Positions 23,125 through 33,894 of a stretch of 64,000 bases of DNA are shown here, piece by piece. Source of the DNA: Dipteronia dyeriana (Eukaryota; Streptophyta; Magnoliopsida; Sapindales; Sapindaceae). The position numbers and the translations under genes are program-made. The stretch is taken from positions 112,403,088 to 112,467,087 of the forward strand of contig CM065300.1 in the NCBI GenBank assembly GCA_032871835.1, in the 5' to 3' direction. Under the pieces are notes generated by a model. The model did no database searches. It saw only the letters and a list, made by a program, of their open reading frames with translations, and was not told where the DNA came from. Numbering within the stretch: the stretch's first letter is position 1; every line of letters begins with the position of its first letter.

Positions 23125-23138
23125 AGCAAGTGGGAGAT
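23125..23138 (+). other. Polypurine tract of A-3
   Basis: GAGCAAGTGGGAGAT ends at 23138 and abuts the 3' LTR. Confidence 0.85.
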
Positions 23139-25283
23139 TGCTGGGATTATGCTCGATAGCAAGAGTTTAATAATGTATTTGACAATCTTTTCATATTAAT
23201 AAAGTGATTTCTAATTTAACAAATCTTATAGCATTTATAGTTTAATAATTATAATTGTCAAAAGTAAATAATCATAAGGTCAAAAGACTATGAGAAAAGA
23301 AGAATTGTTCATACATCTAGATATGTATGAGGTAGATACAATTCTTTAGTTAGTCTTGAATAATATTCACAACTTAAGATAAAGGTTGGGCACCTTTATC
23401 TTGTCAAAGTTATAGACTTTTTTGCTAGCATTTGAGTGGGATCAAATGTGTTATGATGAGTTTAAAATCATCAAAGTGTGGTGTCTTTGGGTAAAAGAAT
23501 CTAGTGCACTGGGTGCTTTGAATTGGATCACAGTGAAATACTTTATCTAGAACAGTCAATGGATAAAAGTTTTCACTTGAAGACAATTGGAGAGTCTATC
23601 TCAATCCCGAGATAAATGATGGACTTATGGTTGCAAGTGCTATAATTTGAGCTATCAATAAGTACGACTATATAGCATAGTCTATCCTCGATAGTTTGGT
23701 GGTATTCATTTGTTAATCGATAGATATGGACATAATGACTCCATTTATAGATATGGACATCATGACTCCATTTATTAAATGAGAGTATAATATCATCATA
23801 TGGATGTTTTGAGGTATTGGATATTAAATCTTAACTTTAAGTTTTCAATAGTGTCAATTGAAACATGGCTTCTAGACAAGTCAAATTATCCAAGTTCAAA
23901 ATGTGGTCATATGAGTAAATATGGTAACTTGGAGAACTATAGGTGGTCTATAAGCTCTTGGAGGTTACTGATATTCTTCACGAGGATACACTTTCTCCGA
24001 TAAGGTTGTCTAGGGTCTGAATGAGTAACATCAACTTATTCTATCTTTATGTAATAGTTCAATTTTAGTTCTTTAGTGGAATGAACTAAAATTAAATATA
24101 TCAGACCTAAGTGAATCACTTGTTGATTGTGATTGGGTTGTGTCTATTGGAACTTAAATTTAGATAGCCCGCTAAGATCCGCAATCGACACAAACTTGCA
24201 TGGATCACTTGATATATTATACCGGACCAATTTAGGGGTCCATCTGGGATTGTATTGAGGCATGTGGACTTGTTACTTTTTGTAAAAATGTGTCTAGTTC
24301 ACATATGGACTTTTTATCAAGGTGCAATGGATTTAATAAAATAAGAAAAATAATATATGTGCCTATTGGGCGGAAAAGCTATATAGTTTAGCTTAAATAT
24401 ATTATTTAATTAAATGGAAATTAATTAATTAATTATTTAATTAAAAGTCAAAATCTTTTTCCTAATAAGAGATGGTCTCCTAAAAATATATTATTGTTGG
24501 TAATATAATAAATATTAAAGACTATATTTGATAAGTAGATAAATAAAAGGAATTATTTATCTAATCAAATTAGGAAGTCTTTAATATGGTTACAAATACA
24601 TTATTGACTTGTATTAGGGATCTTGGTGTAGGAAAGAATTCTTTTTGGAAAATGATTCTTGGTCACCAAGTGAAACTACCTAATGGTAGAATTATTCTTT
24701 GAAAAGGATTCTTAACCACCAAGTAAATCTACCTAAGGAAATGTTTCTTAATTACCAAGTAAATCCTTCTTATGAGAGGATTTATGATCTTATATATAGT
24801 ACCTCTAAATTTCGGCCAAGGAATGATTTTAAACTCCAAATTTCGTGAAAGCCAAAGCTAATTTAGAGAGGAAAAATTCTGCCATTAGATAATTCTAAGT
24901 AGAAAAATTCGGCCAAGCCCTAATTTTTTTTCTAAAAGAGTTTTCAGCCACCATTGAATTTTGAGTATAAAGAACTCAGTTCTTGCTCTAGATAAATTCA
25001 TCCAACTCTAAAGATTGGTGTGTGATAATTCGGTAAAGAGGAAAAGGAAGAAAAAACGTTTTGTATTCGATAGTGCACTAGTAGCCTTGACATTAAAAGG
25101 TTTTGTGTACAACATCGAATCAAGGTTCATGCGAGTTTCAATCAAATTGATTGATAATTCACAAGTGACCTAACATTCTTTGTTTTTCTTCTTGGAGGAT
25201 TATCGTGACTAACAAAGAGAAAGATTTTGTTTGTTTCCATCCTCATGTATATAATTTAAATAATGGGAGACCACACTCCTAGG
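23139..25283 (+). repeat. A-3 3' LTR, truncated
   Basis: Begins TGCTGGGATTATGC after the polypurine tract and matches the 5' LTR until CACTCCTAGG at 25283; the last roughly 200 bp are missing. It contains the small frame (23800-24003), a short local repeat of ATGGACATNATGACTCCATTTAT near 23730-23775, the short-repeat block (about 24640-24780) and TATA (24790-24799). Confidence 0.92.
23800..24003 (+). other. Small reading frame inside the LTR (67 codons)
   Basis: Same frame as 3553-3777. The upstream ATG context is changed (an ATA appears in the first codons), so the first usable ATG is the internal MDVLRYW. Confidence 0.22.
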
Positions 25284-25367
25284 GTTGAACTACTGATAGA
25301 GACTGCGGGATACATAGTGTTGAACTAATGATAGAGACTTCGGGATACATATGTCATATATCCCTCT
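25284..25367 (-). repeat. Fragment of a second B element (B-2), left part
   Basis: Matches the B leader near 13815-13860 (GTTGAACTAATGATGGAGAC and TATGTCATATATCCCTCT), including a short internal repeat of the GTTGAACTA...GATACAT segment. It is interrupted by C and continues at 32392. No LTR of B-2 is present. Confidence 0.85.
25363..25367. repeat. Target site duplication of element C (cctct)
   Basis: CCTCT at 25363-25367 is repeated exactly at 32387-32391, immediately outside TG and CA of the two C LTRs. Removing C and one copy restores the B leader sequence TCCCTCTCCCACTC seen at about 13860. Confidence 0.95.
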
Positions 25368-26874
25368 TGAAATTCCCTAGAAAATGTGTATATATAACCT
25401 GGAGGGGGGGTGAATAGGTTTTAATTCGATAGATTACCAATTTTGTGAAATAATCAATATTAACAATTCTACTCCATTCTACTTAAATGCTCAATTAAAT
25501 GACAACAAACATAAAACAATAACAACACGGAAAATATACGTGGAACTCCAAATGGGAAAAACCACGGGCTATTTAGAGCTCCACCCTCGATCCTCAAAAT
25601 CCACTATTGAGTTAAAGTTTACAACGTAGGTTGACCTCCCGTCTAACCCTCCAGTTACTAACCCTTTCACTCTGCCCAACGGGCTTTAATAGCGATTTTG
25701 GATCACTAGCCTTGTAAACTAACCACTTAGCCACAAGCTAAAACAACAATGAAGAGATAATGGCAATCTAAGTGAATATGCAAGAATATTCAACATTCAA
25801 AAATGCTAGGTCAATACATTCATGCTTATCTCGTATTAATAATGACAATTAAAGCAAATCCTAGATATCAATGTTCTAAATGCAAAGGCAAGAAGAATTA
25901 GCTAGAAGGATAAAATCGTCCTAAATGCTAGCTATCACAAATTAATGCATCTCAACCAACAATCAACACACAAGCATGTCATAAAAGCAATTAAACAACC
26001 AAACAAGCAATTAATATGCAATAAAGACTAAAACCCTAGGTATACATGTCTTAGTAATGAAAACATAAAGTTTAGAACATGTAGAGAATACCTAGTCATG
26101 AACACACAAGAAATCCATGCTTGAAAGAAGCTTGATGCTTTTGATTTTTAAGGATGGTTGAGTAAAAATGGCTTCTTGGAGCTTCTCTCTCAAAAGAACC
26201 TTATCGCACTGTTAAAATTAGGTTTTAAAGCTCTCAAAAATGAGTTAGGAAGAAGATGATGTATATATATGAAGCCTAAAGTGAAACTGTGTCCTTTTTG
26301 GCAAAATGCAACCAAATGTGTCAGGACCGCTGGCTGTACCACGGTCTAGGCAAGTGTCCAGATCGCTGCACAGAGAGCGGTGTATCGTCTGGACAACGCC
26401 GTTATGTAGGCCGCTGTGTATGCAGCTTGCACAGACCGCTGTCTGGACAACGTGCATCCTCTGTGAAACACCTCCTGGGAGACCGCGGCGTAGACAACAA
26501 GCACAGGCTGCGATAGACACCTCGTACAACCTCTGCCAAACATCGTTGTGCAGGCCGAGACATGGGAACTGTACAGAGAGCGGTCTAGAGGAAAAAATCC
26601 TCTCTTTAAGGCACAAACATACACTCAACACTCAAATAAAAATAGGACACATAAGGCACACAAAATTACAAATAAGCATGCAAGCAAGATGATTAAAATA
26701 AAATGCATGAGTGTGAGTGTGTGCACTAAATCTCTTCAAAGAAGTTAAGCAAGTGATTTTACCTTTGATGCTTGAGCTTGGTTACGAACAATGAAGCCTT
26801 AAACTACCCTTACATATTGATCCCAAAATGTGGTTGTCAACGAAATAAGCCAATCAAAAATCGAGGAACTTGCA
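25368..26874 (-). repeat. C 3' LTR
   Basis: 1507 bp; left edge TGAAATTCCCTAG, right edge GGAACTTGCA. Similar to 30856-32386 throughout. A run of Gs (7) near 25405 is much longer in the other LTR. A TATA run at 26262-26270 and a GC-rich repeat block at 26320-26600 are included. Confidence 0.95.
26320..26600 (-). repeat. GC-rich repeated motifs in C 3' LTR
   Basis: About ten imperfect copies of short motifs such as GACCGCTG, GGCCGCTG, GACCGCGG and GTCTGGACAA within 280 bp of otherwise AT-rich LTR. In element orientation the block is just upstream of the TATA run. The same block is in the other LTR at about 31820-32095. The 128-codon open frames on both strands follow from the base composition; I do not call them genes. 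Confidence 0.6.
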
Positions 26875-26886
26875 ATCTCCCCCTTT
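26875..26886 (-). other. Polypurine tract of C
   Basis: Minus strand AAAGGGGGAGAT abuts the 3' LTR; a strong, unmutated tract. Confidence 0.88.
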
Positions 26887-28029
26887 GGCTATTTTGTGAC
26901 AAAACCACTCACTCATAAGGTATCCTCACAACGAATAACAAGAAACAACAAGAGGTCAACAAACAAACATTCTATGTTACAAGAGATATCTAAAGCTAAA
27001 TCTTCAAATCTTTCATCTCTTGTAGCATGATCATCCCTACAAAACAAAGAACTAAACTTTCCAAGACAAGTGTATGTGAGGGATCAAGAAAAATAAAACA
27101 AGTGCAATTTGCATGAAATAAAAACAAGCAACATGCAATCAACAATGCACAAAGCAAAAGCCCCCCCTTAATAGGTCAACTCCCTCACAATAGGTCAAAC
27201 TCCCTTTAAACTTGTCAATATCAACTCCCCTTAAATCCAACACTACTCCCACTTTTTGTCACAAGATAGGCAAATGAGTATTCCCAAACCGGGATGCTGT
27301 AGCAAAGAGAGATATTTGCAATGTAAATGCATCACCATATATAACAACTTTATGCAGGTTAATTAAGAGAGAGAAATTCAAGGAAGTTTTATTGATTTGA
27401 ATATGTGCGAAAGATTTGCCCTGAGAGAAATACACGCAACATCAACTTCCAAAAGCATGGTATTTCGCAAAGGAAGATAACACATGAGGTTCCAAGAGAA
27501 GTCAAACCAATTTGCACCAACTTGATAATGAAAAACAAGATATAGTTCAACCAAAAAACATAAGAGCAACTATCGGACTTTACAAGTTGAACAATACATG
27601 AGCGACTATTGCTCCCTATTGGATTTTTCCGGGCAAGATGCCCGTATGATAGTAGCCTTGTTCAATAAGTAAAGAGAGACTATTGGATTGTGGAATCCTT
27701 GAAATGGATACAATATCCTTATTGAATAAAGTCTCAAAAGTCACTTGCACACATATCTGCAATCATTTTGTAAGCTTTCAATAAATTCATCATGCATACC
27801 ACTTTAAGCATGTCAAGATCAAGTTTTCATAAAAATGGAGATAAACTTTGGGTCAATCAAATGTACTTCCCAATCGAATTTCCTATTCCAAAAATACATG
27901 TTTGAACACAAATGAGATATGCATTTCAAATAAGGCAAAAAAAATACACTTATTGAATAAAAAGACATATAATAAGATATGCAACCAAGATACTCAAGCA
28001 ATTAATTAGAGAGCATAAAATTGAAAAAT
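26887..28029 (-). other. C 3' internal region without a gene
   Basis: About 1.1 kb between the integrase remnant and the polypurine tract. I see no pol motif and no long frame on the element strand. It probably corresponds to the 3' untranslated region of the parental element, brought next to the integrase start by the pol deletion. SIRE elements can carry an envelope-like gene here; nothing supports that in this copy. Confidence 0.55.
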
Positions 28030-28258
28030 TATTTGCTAATAAAAATGCAAGTTTGCTCTCTTTGCTTGAGCTCCCCATATGGGGTCAACCAACAAAAACC
28101 ATCAATGGATACTCTTAGTTTGCTTTCCTTGTTGACAAGGTCCATAAACTCTCTCAATCCTATTTCCAAACTCAGGAAGGCCTTTCACGGCTTTCAACCT
28201 CTCAAGAACTATCAAGTCTTTGAAATTCATATGACCTAACCCTTGATGGCACAATTCA
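28030..28258 (-). pseudogene. C pre-integrase remnant
   Basis: Reads ELCHQGLGHMNFKDL, then KAVKGLPEFG and VYGPCQQGKQTKSIH, in the same frame as the protease upstream after one stop. This is the His-His-Cys-Cys region preceding copia integrase; the first Cys is replaced by Tyr. Soon after KQTK the family similarity ends and a stop follows, marking the breakpoint of the deletion that removed integrase core, RT and RNase H. Confidence 0.85.
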
Positions 28259-28260
28259 AC

Positions 28261-30708
28261 TTAATCACAACTAGACAAATTACATGAGATTTCATTGGAA
28301 TTAAGACAATAACAATTGTCACTTGATCTCTTTCCTTTCACTAGGACTTGTCCATCTTCTCTGAGAATAGAACAATCAAATTTACCAAACATGACCGAAA
28401 GCCCCTCATCACTTAAATGTGATATGCTAATAAGATTTTCTTGCAAGCCATCTACATAAAGAGCATTAAGTAAAGAGGGCAAACTGGGGATGGATATGTT
28501 CCCTTTTCCTAAAACCTTCTTTCGTGAACCATCATCAAATGTGACAAATCCACCATCCTCGATCACAAGAGTTTCAAAGAAACTCTTGTTTCCGGTCATA
28601 TACCTAGAACAACCACTATCAAGGTACCAAGTTTTAGAGGCTTTCACCTTCAACGCCACTTGGGCCACATGGCAAACATACTTATTTGTTCTAGTCCACC
28701 TAGTAGCAACATTGTCATTTCTAGGAGCCTTGGGTTCATTGGCTCTAAAATTCCTAGGTGCATGCATTTTGGCTATTCTAAGCATATTCTTTTCAATCAT
28801 GCTTTCAAAATGACACAACTTAATAAATTTAAAACAATTCGGCCTTATGTGACCTTCAACACCATAATAATGACAAATGGGAGTAAAGTAAGAATTCATA
28901 CCATATCCTTGTCAAAGCATGAAAGACTTCCCTCTCCTTTGAGTTGTCCTTTGATGTTGAACCGAATCTCTTCCTTGAAAGAACCTTTGTGATTGAGCCA
29001 AATTAATTTTCCCTTTTAATTGTCAATGAAAGGTCCTTTGTTGATTTTGAGTGCTCCTTGGAGGTTGTGGTCTTGTTTGATGAGCTCTAGCTTTTGGTGA
29101 ATGTGTTTTAGCTTGAGACTTTCTTTGTGCTTGCTTTGATGATTCACCAACCTCATTTGATCTCATTTGTTGGTGTGACTCTTGAACCTCATTATCCTTT
29201 TGACTCTTGACATAGATGGTCTTCTTCAATGAAGTGGCATCCTTGCCTTCCACATATCCTAGGCCCGTTTTATCACTAGGACTCTTCCCATATGATAGTA
29301 TTTTGTCAAGTCTCTCGGTTCCGGATGTCATCTTGGCTACCAATTCTTTCGTTTCTCTAAGCTCTGTCTTCAGGTTTTCTTCACTCTTCTTAGTGATCAC
29401 GAGCTCTAACTTTAAACTCTCTTCTAACTCTTTTCCACTCTTTACCTTCTCACTCAAGTTAGTAATCTTGAAATTCAACTCTAGATTCTTCCTTTTCAAC
29501 TCTTGAACCTTTTTCTTCTTCTTTTTCAATCTAGACTTTTCAAAAAAATTCATGAAGTCTACATACCTCATTTCCTCATCAATCTCAAACCTAGAGTTAG
29601 AAGAGGTACTCTCATCACTAGAGTCATCTACTTCTTCCTTGTCACTCATAACTTCTTTGCCAGTATGGGATGTTGTGAAGGAAATAAAGTTTGTAACTCT
29701 ATCTTCATCATCCGAATACTTTTCTTCCTCTTCTAAGTCTTCACAATCACTCCAAGTAGCCGCCATTGCCTTCCCCTTTTTCTGTTTCTTCAAATTTACA
29801 CATTCTGGAGCAATGTGATCAAAGCCATTGCATTCATAGCATTGAATGCCCTTCTTGGAGTAAATTTTTTGAAACTTTTCAATCTTCTTGAAGGGAGTTT
29901 TCTATTTCACTTTCTTTCCCTTTGACCGAAAACCTTTCCTCTCAAACTTTATGAATTTCTTGAATCTTTTAACCATGAGGGTCATTTCTTCATCTGAGTC
30001 CTCCTTCTCTTTTTCAACGTTAGTGGTCTTCAAGGCAATGCTCTTTTGCTTTTTTGGAGAAGTGGGTGAGGTGTTCCATCTTGACTCATAAGCTAGAAGT
30101 CTTCCAATGACTTCACTTGGCTTCATGTTCTTGTACTCACTATTCTTTTCAAGTGCCGTAACCTTTGATTCGAACCTTGACGGAAGTGACTTCATAATTT
30201 TTTGCTTGACTCTCCTATCCGAATAGGGGTCACCAAGTTGATGGCTTTGGTTGACAATATCCATCAACTTCACTTGGAAGTCATTGAATCATTCATGCTC
30301 CTCCATCCTAATCATCTCAAATTGCATTTGGAGGACTTGGAGCTTTGAGTCCTTGACTACCTCGGTTCTCTCATGTGCCTTTTGAAGAATGTCCCAAGCC
30401 TCCTTTACAATCCTAGTGTTTTGAACCAACTTGTATTGATTGTTGTCCATGGCACATAAGACGGCATGCATTGCCGTGTTGTTCCACTTGGAAGCTTTAA
30501 ATTCTTGTGTGCTTCATTAAGACTCAGGCTTTGGAATTTCATCTCTTTCTTCGGTGGTCATTGTTGGAGAAGTGTAGCCATCTTCAATTTCCATCCATGC
30601 ACGGTCATCTATTTGGAAAATATAAGCCTCCATCTTGTCTTTCCATAAGGAGTAATTATCACCTTTAAGCAAAGGTGGTCTAATACTTGATGCTCCCTCT
30701 TTGCTCAT
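28261..30708 (-). pseudogene. C gag-protease, one frame with in-frame stops
   Basis: ATG at 30706-30708 starts MSKEGASSIRPPLLKGDNYS, the typical SIRE gag N-terminus. Order: UBN2-like gag core (WDILQKAHERTEVVKDSKLQ; LPSRFESKVTALEKN); zinc knuckle CYECNGFDHIAPEC (about 29800-29840); acidic region and a long charged coiled coil (about 29300-29650); a second, damaged knuckle CHYYGVEGHIRPNC (second Cys is Tyr) near 28860; then the protease TWYLDSGCSRYMTGNKSFFE near 28590-28640 with the catalytic D-S-G, and LQENLISISHLSDEGL. All pieces are in the same reading frame. The gene is interrupted only by stop codons (about 30517, 30514, 30286, 29899, 29023 and 28911), with no frameshift seen. Gag would form particles; protease would process them. 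Confidence 0.92.
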
Positions 30709-30838
30709 CCCAAGCTAACTCATAGTGTTTGGGTTATAAATGAGATGCAAATGAGATGCAAAAACACAAGATGCAAACAACCAAAATGCACAAGGTAAGA
30801 CACACACAATGCACGGATCACCTAAGTATATCTAGGCA

Positions 30839-30854
30839 CCGGCTTTGATACCAA
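30839..30854 (-). other. Primer binding site of C
   Basis: Minus strand TTGGTATCAAAGCCGG, one base inside the 5' LTR. It resembles the initiator-Met site with an A replacing G (TATCAAAGC). Confidence 0.85.
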
Positions 30855-31761
30855 CTGAAATTCCCTAGAAAGTGTGTATCTATAACCTGGAGGGGGGGGG
30901 GGGGGGGGGGTAAATAGTTTTTAATTCGATAGATTACCAATTTTACGAATTAATAAATATTAACAATTCTACCCCATTTTACTTAAATGCTCAATTAAAT
31001 GACAACAAACATAAAACAATAACAACACGGAAAATATAGGTGGAAACCCTCCAAATGGGAAAAACCACGGGCTATTTAGAGCGCCACCCTCGATCCTCAA
31101 AATCAACTATTGAGTAAGAGTTTACAACCTAGGTTGATCTCCCGTCTAACCCTCCAGTTACTAACCATTTCACTCTACCCAATGAGCCTTAATAGCGATT
31201 TTGGATCACTAGCCTTGTGAACTAACCACTTAGCCACAAGCTAAAACAACAATGGAGAGATAATGGCAACCTAAGTGAATATGCAAGAATATTCAATATG
31301 CAAAAATGATAGGTCAATACATTCATGCTTATCTAGGATTAATAATGACAATAAAGAAAATCCTATATATCAATGTTCTAAATGCAAAGGCAAGAAGAAT
31401 TAGCTAGAAGGGTAAAATCGTCCTAAATGCTAGCTATCACAAATTAATGCATCTCAACCAACAATCAACACACAAGCATGTCATAAAAGCAATTAAACAA
31501 CCAAGCAAACAATTAATATGCAATAAAGACTAAAACCCTAGGTATACGTGTCTTTGTAATGAAAACATAAAGTTTAGAACATGTAGAGAATACCTAGTCA
31601 TGAACACATAAGAAATCCATGCTTGAAAGATGCTGAATGCTTTGGATTTTAAGGATGGTTAAGTAAAAATGGCTTCTTGGAGCTTCTTTCTCTAAAGAAC
31701 CTTATCTCACTCTAAAAATTAGGTTTTGAAGCTCTCAAAAACGAGTTGGGAAAAGATGATG

Positions 31762-31770
31762 TATATATAT
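31762..31770 (-). promoter_or_regulatory. Candidate TATA box of C 5' LTR
   Basis: TATATATAT, in conserved position in both C LTRs (other copy 26262-26270), with the GC-rich repeat block upstream in element orientation. The role is inferred. Confidence 0.45.
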
Positions 31771-31819
31771 GAATCCTAAAGTAAAACTGTGTCCTTTTTT
31801 GCAAACTCAACCAAAATGC

Positions 31820-32095
31820 GTCAGGACCGTTGGCTGTACGGTGGTCCAGCCAAGTGTCTAGACCGCGGCATGAAGAGCTGTGTATCATCTGGACAATGCC
31901 GCTCTGTAGGCCGCTGTGCATGCATCGTGCACAAACCGCGGTCTGGACATTGTGCATCCTCTATGAAACTCCACTTGGGAGACCGCGGCGTAGGCAACAA
32001 GCATAGACCACGGTAGAAACCTCGCGTTTCCTCTGCCAAACACCGATGTGTAGGTCGCAGCGTGGGAACTGCAAAGAGAGCGGTCTATACCGTGG
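31820..32095 (-). repeat. GC-rich repeated motifs in C 5' LTR
   Basis: Counterpart of 26320-26600, with GACCGCGG and GTCTGGACA motifs, several forming the palindrome CCGCGG. Located upstream of the TATA box, so enhancer-like in position. Confidence 0.6.
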
Positions 32096-32391
32096 TATAG
32101 AATATAAAATCCTCTATTTAAGGCACAAACATACATTCAACACTCAAATAAAAATAGGACACACAAGGCATACAAAATGGCAAATAAGCATGCAAGCAAG
32201 ATGTTTAAAATAAAATACATGAGTGTGAGTGTGTGCACTAAATCTCTTCAATGAAGTTAAGCAAGTGATTTTACCTTTGATGCTTGAGCTTGGTTATGAA
32301 CAATGAAGCCCTAAACTACCATTACATATTGATCCCAAAATGTGGTTGTCAACGAAATAAGCCAATCAAAAACTGAGGAACTTACACCTCT

Positions 32392-32860
32392 CCCACTCAC
32401 TATTTTAAAAATAAGGTATTCTAATATCTGTTAAGGCATCTAGACTTTACAGGATCAAACGACTACCTTTAATTATGTTATTTAGCGCATTAACTAATTC
32501 ATTATTAGAATCATATTCTAATTAACTAATAAATTATTAATGATTTTTAACAATTAAAAATCTAATTTATTAGTGATTAATCCAAGCTTTAGTAAACTAT
32601 TTACTATGGTTAGATTATTATGTTAGTGTTTACCAAGTTTTAACTATTAAAACTCTAACATTTTATTTGGTTCATTTATTATTAGGTAATTAATCATATT
32701 AATCCTATTTACAATAAATGACCCTATTAATCTAACTTATTAAACAATTTAATAACTAGATTAATTTTAAAGAGAATTACTAATTTTTTTAACCATTAAA
32801 AAACTATTCTCATTTTCATAACCAATTATGTATATTGCCCATTTTAATCACATTAAAAAA
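32392..32860 (-). repeat. Fragment of B-2, right part
   Basis: Continues the B leader from 25367 (matching about 13864-14335), AT-rich and noncoding. Similarity stops near 32860 at an ATTAAAAAAAGTGG junction, where the Mutator-like region begins. Confidence 0.85.
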
Positions 32861-33219
32861 AGTGGAAATGGTGAGATATGTCACCTTTTTTATTGTGTGT
32901 TGTAATGATGTCACCGGTTTAATAACTTAAGTTTATAAGGTATCTATTATGCTGATCTACTAAAAATGCCCATAAAATAATCGATTTTTTATTCTTTAAA
33001 CGGCACCTCCTCTCTCTCTCTCCAAAAAAGTTGTCTGAAAGTCGATCTACAACTCCTCTCTCTCTCCAAAAAAAACTTGTGTGTCTCCAGATATTGTACA
33101 AGAAGGTAACCAATATTTCTGATCATCTTTTTATTTTTCATACATTTATGTGTGGTTTAACATTGTATGAACATGTATGAACATTTTTTCTCTAGTTTTC
33201 TTGATATGTTTACGAGTTG

Positions 33220-33805
33220 TTGTATATGTGTCCGAGATTTTGGTACATTGGTCCGAGATTTTTTGAAATGTTTTGGAGCATTTTTGTAATTGATTCGAGG
33301 ATTTTTTTAATTTTTCGAGCTTTTTTACATTAGTCCGAGCTTTCTCTAACTAGTGCAACCAAGTTTATAATGTTGGGAAAAAAACTCGAACCCTTAAGAA
33401 AAAAACTTGATTCCTAAAAAAAAAACTCAATAATGTACAAAAAAAGCTCGATCCCTCAATAAAAGCAATTTTTAAAAAACTTGAACCCTTAAGCAAAAAG
33501 CTCAATCCCTCACAAAAAAGGCTCGATAATGTACAAAAAAGCTTGAGCCATTAAAAAAAGCTCGATCGTCTAAAAAAAAAAACTCGACCCCTTAGTAAAA
33601 AAGCTCGATCATTCACAAAAAAAACTCGATCCCTTAGTAAAAAAGCTTGATCATGTAGAAATAAAGCTCGATCCCTTACAAAAGAAGCTCAATCATGTAA
33701 AAAAAGCTCAATCCCTTACAAAAAAGCCCGATCCCTTACAAAAAAGCTCGATCATGTAAAAAAAACTCGATCCCTAACAAAAAAAGCTCAATCGTTTACG
33801 CTTAA
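33220..33805. repeat. CTCGAT-type tandem repeats with an inverted counterpart
   Basis: About 20 degenerate units of 19-24 bp at 33390-33805, each an A run followed by GCTCGAT and CCCTTAC or CATGTA; the two endings tend to alternate. At 33220-33350 the opposite strand form appears (TCCGAGATTTT, TTCGAGCTTTTTT), so the region can fold back on itself. It ends about 90 bp before the transposase start. Confidence 0.8.
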
Positions 33806-33894
33806 GATTTTTGTTGAAATCTTTATTAGTTGTAAATTTAATATTAAATATTATTTTCTTGATAATGGTCTATGATGAGGATTTTCACAGGACA

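Larger units (their letters stand above)
17016..25283 (+). mobile_element. Copia family A, copy A-3 (5' LTR rest, internal region, truncated 3' LTR)
   Basis: Element on the plus strand in the order LTR, primer binding site, leader, gag, protease remnant, integrase, RT, polypurine tract, LTR. Its 5' LTR begins upstream at 7123 and is split by B. The internal region (18745-23138, 4.4 kb) has lost the protease active site and almost all RNase H. The 3' LTR stops at 25283, where unrelated B leader sequence begins, so no target duplication can be tested. Confidence 0.92.
25368..32386 (-). mobile_element. Copia element C (SIRE-like), deleted derivative with gag and protease
   Basis: 7019-bp element with two LTRs (25368-26874 and 30856-32386), perfect target duplication, primer binding site and polypurine tract. 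The internal region is only about 4.0 kb: gag with a zinc knuckle, coiled coil and second knuckle, then protease and the start of integrase, then a noncoding stretch. Integrase core, RT and RNase H are absent, so the element could move only with proteins supplied in trans. Gag architecture matches SIRE/Maximus-type plant copia elements. Confidence 0.93.
30856..32386 (-). repeat. C 5' LTR
   Basis: 1531 bp, left edge TGAAATTCCCTAG, right edge GGAACTTACA. It differs from the 3' LTR by scattered substitutions and by a G run of about 20 at 30892-30912 (7 in the 3' LTR). It carries the promoter that would transcribe gag leftwards. Confidence 0.95.

Noticed and set aside
26289..26692. Overlapping open frames of 75-128 codons on both strands in the C LTR
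   Set aside because: They lie in the GC-rich repeat block of an LTR; frames on both strands reflect low stop frequency in GC-rich repeats, and the second LTR copy (31712-32136) does not keep the same frames.
26887..28029. Envelope-like gene expected in some SIRE elements
   Set aside because: No signal peptide, membrane segment or long frame on the element strand.
28490..28992. Plus-strand frames of 107 and 110 codons
   Set aside because: Shadows of the minus-strand gag-protease of C, which has clear family motifs.
33390..33805. CRISPR-like array of short repeats
   Set aside because: Units are degenerate, continuous and without unique spacers, and the context is a plant transposon.
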